Assembly (NCBI GenBank): GCA_014377055.1
Contig: JACMQJ010000260.1
Coordinates: 1 to 11,034, forward strand
Direction: 5' to 3'
Source: Candidatus Sericytochromatia bacterium
Lineage (GTDB): Bacteria; Cyanobacteriota; Sericytochromatia; UBA7694; JACMQJ01
DNA length: 11,034 nucleotides
The position numbers were made by a program, and so were the translations under genes. Numbering within the stretch: position 1 is the first letter of the stretch; every line of letters starts with the position of its first letter. Below are positions 6,776-11,034 of the stretch, piece after piece. Below the pieces are notes generated by a model. That model did not search any database. It saw nothing but the letters and a program-made list of their open reading frames with translations, and was not told where the DNA came from.

Positions 6776-6793
6776 TATAGTCATATTACATAA
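6767..6793. repeat. Operator-like inverted repeat TTATGTAA-N11-TTACATAA
   Basis: Exact 8-bp arms at 6767-6774 and 6786-6793 with an 11-nt spacer, so arm centres are about two helical turns apart, as for a dimeric regulator. One arm overlaps the predicted -35 of the rpmH promoter. A further TTATGTAA copy occurs at 6686-6693, between promoter and rpmH. In such AT-rich DNA chance is a real alternative. Confidence 0.4.
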
Positions 6794-6878
6794 CTTAAAT
6801 ATACAATCAATCAAAACATATTTCTATTCATTGTAACCTAAACGAATTTCTATGTGTAAAGGTTAAGACACTAAATAT

Positions 6879-6900
6879 AAAAAAATTAAACAAAAGTTTA
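6879..6900 (-). terminator. Weak rho-independent terminator after the HIT gene
   Basis: Read on the minus strand, TAAAC-TTTT-GTTTA (6900-6887) forms a 5-bp stem followed by a T-rich run containing seven consecutive Ts (6885-6879). It begins a few bases beyond the HIT gene stop and would separate that cluster from the rpmH operon. The stem is short and AT-rich, so confidence is limited. Confidence 0.4.
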
Positions 6901-6908
6901 CTTTATCT

Positions 6909-7400
6909 TTATTGTTTTTTAAATTCTTCAGTTAATCTTTTTACAGTATCTTTTGGATCTTCTACTATTATCCTAGCATTACCAATAACATCAATAAAGC
7001 CTACTTCTCTTTGATAACGTGGCACTATATGCAAATGTAAATGGTCAATACTTGCACCACTTGCTTTTCCAAGATTATAGCCAACATTATAACCCTGAGC
7101 TTGATAACAGTTATTCAGTACTTTAATACTTTTTATTTGTAAATCATGTAATTCTATTATTTCTTCTGTTACAAATTTTTCCATAGTTTCTATATGTCTT
7201 TTTGGAAAAATAATCAAATGACCTGGATTGTAAGGAAATAAGTTAACTGAAACTACAAAATGTTTTGTATTGTAGACATCAAGAGATTCAACTTCTGGAT
7301 CATGATTGACAACGGAGCATAAGATACACTTAACATTTGGTCTTTTACCTTTTGCATAATCTTGCTTTGAAGGTACAAATAACCTATTTATATTTTCCAT
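6909..7400 (-). CDS. HIT-family nucleotide hydrolase/phosphorylase
   Basis: 163 residues. HIT proteins cleave or transfer at the alpha-phosphate of nucleotides such as Ap4A or AMP conjugates. The catalytic histidine triad is DHLHLHIVPR, with H120, H122 and H124. Upstream is the family stretch NLFPYNPGHLIIFPKRHI (53-70). A CILC pair (C25, C28) near the N-terminus resembles the zinc-binding half-site of many HIT proteins. The N-terminus, with a W/F-P start region and Y-A-K-G, recalls mycobacterial-type Ap4A phosphorylases, but the substrate is inferred only. It is the last gene of a minus-strand trio, 27 nt after the membrane-protein gene. No strong Shine-Dalgarno is seen. Confidence 0.92.
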   Translation of the reverse strand: MENINRLFVPSKQDYAKGKRPNVKCILCSVVNHDPEVESLDVYNTKHFVVSVNLFPYNPGHLIIFPKRHIETMEKFVTEEIIELHDLQIKSIKVLNNCYQAQGYNVGYNLGKASGASIDHLHLHIVPRYQREVGFIDVIGNARIIVEDPKDTVKRLTEEFKKQ

Positions 7401-7427
7401 ATTTTAAAACTTAGTAAATCAAAATAA

Positions 7428-7964
7428 TTATTTTAAGACAAATTTTCTTCTTCTCGATATTCCCATAGCTGTCATAAAAACTGACATAGCTAAAAAGAAA
7501 TAAATCTGAAATCTTAATTCAGGTATTTTATCAGCATATTTTGGTAATGAAAAATTTATAAAAATTAGTCGTGTAATATTTGCAAAAATACCAACCTCAG
7601 CAAAAATTATACCAAATAAAATATCAGCTGCTTTTTTACTAAAATAGTTAATGCTAAATATCATTAATATGTTTAGAATAAAATAAAAAATAACTATTTC
7701 AACAGGTTTAGTACTAACATAAGCTAGTATTACTGGCATAGGAAATAATCCAAGTACTAATCCAAGAGTAATCATTTTATTTCTTCTTTTTGCTATACCA
7801 TTCTTGGATACTCTAAAAAAATCTGATTTGATCAAAGTTACGTAGCACTGGCGACATTTAAAGAAGCTTGCTTCAGAAATATCTTTAACGTCTATAGTTC
7901 GGTTACAGTTATAACAAATTATCTTATCTTTTTCAACTTTATTTAAATTTTGATCTTGACTCAT
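7428..7964 (-). CDS. Zinc-ribbon multi-pass membrane protein of unknown function
   Basis: 178 residues; I do not recognise the family. The N-terminal cytoplasmic part holds a zinc ribbon: CYNC (C17, C20) and CRQC (C37, C40), 16 residues between the pairs. About four membrane helices follow, near 65-83, 88-107, 112-135 and 152-171, linked by short basic loops. The C-terminus is RRRKFVLK, so both ends are probably cytoplasmic. It starts at an overlapping TAATG with the CYTH gene stop, a sign of translational coupling, and lies 27 nt before the HIT gene. The context suggests a link to nucleotide or polyphosphate metabolism, or membrane sensing. That is only inference from neighbours. Confidence 0.8.
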   Translation of the reverse strand: MSQDQNLNKVEKDKIICYNCNRTIDVKDISEASFFKCRQCYVTLIKSDFFRVSKNGIAKRRNKMITLGLVLGLFPMPVILAYVSTKPVEIVIFYFILNILMIFSINYFSKKAADILFGIIFAEVGIFANITRLIFINFSLPKYADKIPELRFQIYFFLAMSVFMTAMGISRRRKFVLK

Positions 7965-8545
7965 TAAATATATCCAAGCGACTTTTTTATATCATCTGAA
8001 AATACAAGATTATTGTTACTCAAATCATAGTGTTTAAGAATTTCAGCCAAAGACATACTTGTACTTTGCTCAATATTATAACCGATTTTATGTAGCAGAG
8101 TTTCAACATTTTCTTTAGTGTCAGATTCAGCTTCAAGATAAGTTGGTACACCTGCCCAAGTATCTATTTCAATTAAACCCTCATCTAATTTGTACGACTC
8201 TCTTATTTTTTCATCTACTCTTATTAATTTTAAACCTAGTGCTTGTAAAAAATCTTTTGTAGATTCCATATTATCTGAATAAAACTCTATTTCTTTTGAC
8301 ACTTTAAATTGATCTTTTGAAATCAATTCTTTAAAAGTTACAAGTATTTTTACATCATTATTTAATAGATTTTTTATTTTTCTAATTCTGACATATCCAC
8401 CTTTATCAAAAAACCTATTATCGGCATAATCAAACATATAATTTGTTTGAAATTCTTTTTTATAAAATTCAGCTTTAAGCGAATGTAATTTTTCTTTTAT
8501 TTGGTCAAGATTTATATTTAAGACTTTTACTTCTATTTCGTGCAT
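7964..8545 (-). CDS. CYTH-domain protein (class IV adenylate cyclase / triphosphatase-like)
   Basis: 193 residues. CYTH enzymes form a beta tunnel that binds triphosphate substrates with metal; members include CyaB adenylate cyclase, thiamine triphosphatase and inorganic triphosphatase. The N-terminal signature ExExK is present as E3-I-E5-V-K7. Basic and acidic tunnel strands follow: YVRIRKIKN, ILVTFKE, VSKEIEFY, IRESYKLDEGLIEIDTWAGVPTYLEAESD. The pairing of GLIEIDTWAGVPTYLEAE with the N-terminal motif is closest to the CyaB-like subgroup. The specific reaction cannot be told from sequence. AAGGA lies 8 nt upstream of the ATG. It is the first gene of the trio with the membrane protein and HIT hydrolase, all nucleotide- or phosphate-related in prospect. 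Confidence 0.9.
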   Translation of the reverse strand: MHEIEVKVLNINLDQIKEKLHSLKAEFYKKEFQTNYMFDYADNRFFDKGGYVRIRKIKNLLNNDVKILVTFKELISKDQFKVSKEIEFYSDNMESTKDFLQALGLKLIRVDEKIRESYKLDEGLIEIDTWAGVPTYLEAESDTKENVETLLHKIGYNIEQSTSMSLAEILKHYDLSNNNLVFSDDIKKSLGYI

Positions 8546-8583
8546 TCATTAGATCCTTATATTTTAAATTTATTTTAAATTGT

Positions 8584-8884
8584 TCATTTTGTTTTGCTGG
8601 TAAAGTAGTCGAATGTTATTTTTGCAACATCAGATATAATTTTTTCATTTATTTTGGTATTTTCCTTTAATTCTATTTTTTCCTATTTTAGTTTCTAACA
8701 TAATATTCCATAAATATTCCTAGCTTTGTTTTGATAGAATTTTCTTCTCGAAAAATATCTTTAATAAATCAGTTGATGATGATGGCGTTGTCCAATTTAA
8801 AAACTGAATATTCCAATCTTTGTGCATTTCTGACTCTGTTACTTGAATAAAAACATTTTTAATGTCAGTTTTATGAATATTTTT
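8584..8884 (-). pseudogene. Decayed reading frame, unidentified
   Basis: The minus strand carries coding-like stretches broken by stops and frame changes. One frame reads TDIKNVFIQVTESEMHKDWN, continues IQFLNWTTPSSSTDLLKIFF to SKQS and meets TAG at 8722-8720. It resumes in frame with EYLWNIMLETKIGKNRIK. A second frame carries EKIELKENTKINEKIISD and VAKITFDYFTSKTK to a stop at 8584. The amino acid composition looks like real protein, not random AT-rich translation, so I read it as a relic with at least one nonsense and one frameshift change. I do not recognise the family. It may be the debris of a second mobile or accessory gene next to the transposase relic. Confidence 0.4.
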
Positions 8885-8893
8885 TCATAATTT

Positions 8894-9414
8894 TTATAAA
8901 CTATTTATTTCCTCTGTACTTAATCCTGTTGCTTTTGATATGCTTTCTATTTCGATACCTACACTTTTTAGATTTTTTGCGATTTCTCTTTTTTCTTTAA
9001 GTTTACCTTCTTCTAAACCTTCTTTTTTGCCTTCTTCCAATCCTTCTTTTTTACCTTCGAGTTTACCTTTTTCAACACCTTCTTTAAGCCCTTCTTCTCG
9101 TTCAAGCTGAATAACAACTTTTCTTCCTTCATACTGTTTCATCATAGTTCTTTCTGTATTGGTTAAAGTATCTTTGTCAATTAATTCAGAGGCTTTTTTT
9201 ATTCCTTCATTTTCAATGTTTATGTTTGGATTGTTAGGATTATGAATGCTTTCATAAATTAAATCTAACCAAGCTTGGTATCAAATTTTTTCTCTGTTTC
9301 TATTTCAGCAACTTCTATATCAATACTAACAACATCTTTTACAAATCTAGTAAAAACAACTTTATTAGTAAATGCTTTTTTAAAAATTACTTCCTTGTCC
9401 AAATTACTAAGCAT
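8894..9414 (-). pseudogene. PD-(D/E)XK nuclease-family transposase (Rpn-like), internally deleted
   Basis: The start region at 9414 has a Shine-Dalgarno (AAGGA, 8 nt away) and reads MLSNLDKEVIFKKAF...VSIDIEVAEIETEKKFDTKLG, the N-terminus of the PD-(D/E)XK nuclease/transposase family. It then hits in-frame stops (TAG, TAA). A different frame picks up at AWLDLIYESIHNPNNPNINI and runs to NSL and TAA at 8894, matching the family's C-terminal portion, including the coiled GLEEGKKEGLEEGKL heptads. Homologues I recall carry roughly 150 residues between these parts, with the catalytic D...ExQ core. That stretch is missing here, so the gene is dead as a nuclease. The switch point coincides with a 12-bp palindrome, ACCAAGCTTGGT (9268-9279). 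An internal ATG at 9145 could still express the coiled tail alone. Confidence 0.8.
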
Positions 9415-9476
9415 TCATTTTTTCCTTATTTTAAACTTGCTGTTACATCTTAATAATATCATTCTATACTTTTTCA

Positions 9477-9555
9477 AAATTGGTTTACAAAATTAAAACT
9501 TTGTTCGGGTTGAGCTACGTCTCAATCCTCTTTGCAAAAAACTGGAAACCAATTT
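9477..9555. repeat. Nested inverted-repeat element (79 bp)
   Basis: Outer arms AAATTGGTTT (9477-9486) and AAACCAATTT (9546-9555) are exact reverse complements. Inside, GGGTTGAG (9507-9514) and CTCAATCC (9521-9528) form an 8-bp stem with one G-U around the 6-nt loop CTACGT. The inner stem is far more GC-rich than its surroundings. The element begins 62 bp upstream of the transposase relic start and lies about 90 bp before dnaX. It may be a miniature transposable element, a transposase-associated end, or a small structured RNA. Neither strand has a good T-run after the inner stem, which argues against a simple terminator. Confidence 0.5.
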
Positions 9556-9587
9556 CACTTGAGTATAACTAATAATTCAACTATTTT

Positions 9588-9616
9588 TTTAGTTTTGTAA
9601 TTTTCACAAAACTAAA
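9588..9616. repeat. Perfect 11-bp inverted repeat upstream of dnaX
   Basis: TTTAGTTTTGT (9588-9598) and ACAAAACTAAA (9606-9616) are exact reverse complements with a 7-nt spacer. It ends 12 bp before the TG of the proposed extended -10 of dnaX, so it covers the -35 position. The arms are followed by A-rich, not T-rich, sequence on the minus strand and by ATATC on the plus strand, so a terminator is unlikely. An operator is the simplest reading. Confidence 0.45.
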
Positions 9617-9627
9617 TATCAGACTAG

Positions 9628-9636
9628 TGCTAAAAT
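9628..9636 (+). promoter_or_regulatory. Extended -10 promoter giving a leaderless dnaX mRNA
   Basis: TGCTAAAAT at 9628-9636 fits an extended -10 (TGnTAAAAT). Transcription would start about 7 nt downstream, at or beside the A of the dnaX ATG (9644). This agrees with the absence of any Shine-Dalgarno before dnaX. A TATAAT also occurs at 9637-9642, but it would place the start inside the gene. No -35 match is seen, and a palindrome occupies that site. Confidence 0.4.
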
Positions 9637-9643
9637 TATAATT

Positions 9644-11034
9644 ATGGGACATCAAGCACTTTATAGAAAATGGAGACCTCAAACTTTTGAGGATTTAGTT
9701 GGACAGGATAATATATCCAGAACTTTAATTAATGCAATAAATACAAATCGTGTATCTCATGCTTATTTATTTTGCGGTTCAAGAGGTACAGGTAAAACTA
9801 GTACAGCACGTATTTTAGCAAAATCGCTTAATTGTGAAGCAAGAGTTCTTGGGTCACCATGTAATATATGCCCAAGTTGCATAGAACAATTACAAGGATC
9901 AGCGCTTGATGTTATTGAGATTGATGCTGCATCTAATCGTGGTATTTCTGAAATAAAAAGTTTAATAGAACAAGTTAGATTTGCTTCTGTTTCTGGAAAA
10001 TATAAAGTATATATTATTGATGAATTTCACATGCTTACTACTGAGGCATTTAACGCTATATTAAAAACTCTTGAAGAGCCTCCCGAAAAAGTTGTTTTTA
10101 TTTTGGCAACTACAGAAGCTCATAAAATATTGCCAACTATTATCTCAAGATGCCAAAAATTTGATTTTCAAAGAATTCCTGTTTCATCTTTGATAAGTCG
10201 TCTTAGATATATTTCTGATCAAGAAAATATAAAAATATCCGATGATTCGTTATTATCAATAGCTCGTAAAGCAAATGGTGGATTAAGAGATGCTTTAAGC
10301 CTACTTGATCAAATAAATTCGTTTTCCAGTGGTGATGGTGAAGTTGCCAATGAGCTTGTTTATCAAGTTTTGGGAATGGTTTCGACTGATTTTTTAGCTA
10401 ACCTAGCAATAGCTATATCTGAAAGTGACCCTGTAAAAATAATTTCAACTTTAACAGAATTAATTAGAGCTGGTAATGATCCTATAGTCATAATGACAGA
10501 AACTATTAATTTTTTTAGACATTTATTGATAGTTAAAGTTTCTCCTGAAATGGCTGAACACCTTGAAGTACCTGTAACTAGTATTGAAGTATTAAAAAAA
10601 ATATCAGAGTCATTCAGTAAAGATGATATTTTGGAAAATCTTGGTTTTCTAAATGAAGCCATTGAAAGAGTAAAAAAAACTCAGATGGCACAACTATGGC
10701 TTGAAATTAATTTTGTTCAATTATGTAAAAGGGCGAAAATTAACACTTTTTCTATACCTCAACAAATAACGCAAAATACTTCCATGAACAATAATGAAAA
10801 TATTTCTAACCCTTCTTTAATTAATGACTTAATGAATAAAATTAATTTATTAGAAAGTAAGTTGTCCAATCTTCAAGAAAGTACAATTAAAAATTTTAAT
10901 AATATACAAACACAAGTACCCCAAAATCATGAAGAAAATAGGAATAACGATCAAATAGAAAAAATAAGTAATATATCTGAACTCAGGCATACCAAAAATA
11001 CTGATGTTAATCATAAAAATTCAAATACGAATTT
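9644..11034 (+). CDS. dnaX: DNA polymerase III subunit gamma/tau (3' end beyond window)
   Basis: 463 codons are visible and the frame is open to the window edge. It encodes the AAA+ ATPase of the clamp loader, which opens the sliding clamp and organises the replisome. The start MGHQALYRKWRPQTFEDLVGQ is canonical. Walker A GSRGTGKT is at 45-52. A zinc site has C64, C73, C76 and C79 (C-x8-C-x2-C-x2-C). Walker B is VYIIDEFH (122-129), and sensor/arginine-finger sequence follows in LATTEAHKILPTIISRC. Domain III extends to about residue 365. The rest is an Asn-rich, low-complexity linker with a short coiled segment (INDLMNKINLLESKLSN). It is divergent from everything to its left. No Shine-Dalgarno precedes the ATG. 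Two runs of eight A occur at 10594-10601 and 10672-10679. Confidence 0.96.
   Translation, partial: MGHQALYRKWRPQTFEDLVGQDNISRTLINAINTNRVSHAYLFCGSRGTGKTSTARILAKSLNCEARVLGSPCNICPSCIEQLQGSALDVIEIDAASNRGISEIKSLIEQVRFASVSGKYKVYIIDEFHMLTTEAFNAILKTLEEPPEKVVFILATTEAHKILPTIISRCQKFDFQRIPVSSLISRLRYISDQENIKISDDSLLSIARKANGGLRDALSLLDQINSFSSGDGEVANELVYQVLGMVSTDFLANLAIAISESDPVKIISTLTELIRAGNDPIVIMTETINFFRHLLIVKVSPEMAEHLEVPVTSIEVLKKISESFSKDDILENLGFLNEAIERVKKTQMAQLWLEINFVQLCKRAKINTFSIPQQITQNTSMNNNENISNPSLINDLMNKINLLESKLSNLQESTIKNFNNIQTQVPQNHEENRNNDQIEKISNISELRHTKNTDVNHKNSNTN

Noticed and set aside
6656..6908. Replication origin next to rpmH
   Set aside because: rpmH is often near oriC, but I see no DnaA boxes (TTATNCACA), only a loose match TTATACATA, and no dnaA gene.
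9275..9496. 73-codon plus-strand frame
   Set aside because: Antisense to the transposase relic and running into the inverted-repeat element; hydrophobic, low-information translation with no start signal.
9637..9642. Perfect TATAAT immediately before the dnaX ATG as -10
   Set aside because: It would place the transcription start inside the coding region; the extended -10 at 9628-9636 fits better.
10363..10662. 99-codon minus-strand frame inside dnaX
   Set aside because: dnaX is certain here from its motifs; the antisense frame has no Shine-Dalgarno or family resemblance.

Overview
This is an AT-rich bacterial chromosome segment (roughly 30% GC by eye). It is mostly conserved housekeeping genes on the minus strand, with dnaX entering on the plus strand at the right edge. 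The YidC is the short, lipobox-less type without the large proteobacterial periplasmic domain. Together with the rpmH-rnpA-yidD-yidC-jag-mnmE order and a one-piece tmRNA, this suits Firmicutes or the Cyanobacteria/Melainabacteria branch. A low-GC gut-type Melainabacteria (Gastranaerophilales) relative is my best guess, but that placement is inference.

Layout, left to right: a tmRNA (77-468, minus) with a candidate terminator and promoter; a DppB-type ABC permease (649-1659); a family 4 uracil-DNA glycosylase (1666-2478) whose N-terminus carries a perfect sliding-clamp-binding pentapeptide; then the minus-strand block mnmE, jag, yidC, yidD, rnpA, rpmH (2569-6655), transcribed from rpmH toward mnmE. 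The jag product ends in an unusual Gly/Asn/Tyr/Gln-rich tail that includes three identical 27-residue repeats. Upstream of rpmH lies a 253-bp gap with a promoter, an operator-like palindrome and a terminator for the next cluster.

That next cluster (6909-8545, minus) is a CYTH-domain protein, a zinc-ribbon membrane protein of unknown function and a HIT-family hydrolase. Its first two genes overlap by one base. Between 8546 and 9643 is an eroded zone: an unidentified decayed frame, a PD-(D/E)XK nuclease-transposase relic that has lost its catalytic middle, and nested inverted repeats. dnaX then starts on the opposite strand, apparently from a leaderless transcript.

Functionally, the rpmH block combines ribosome and tRNA processing (L34, RNase P protein), membrane protein insertion (YidD, YidC), an RNA-binding KH/R3H protein and tRNA wobble modification (MnmE). 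I see no defence island, CRISPR array or prophage. The most interesting signals are additions to otherwise ordinary genes: the clamp motif on the glycosylase, the prion-like tail on Jag, and the palindromes at three candidate promoters.
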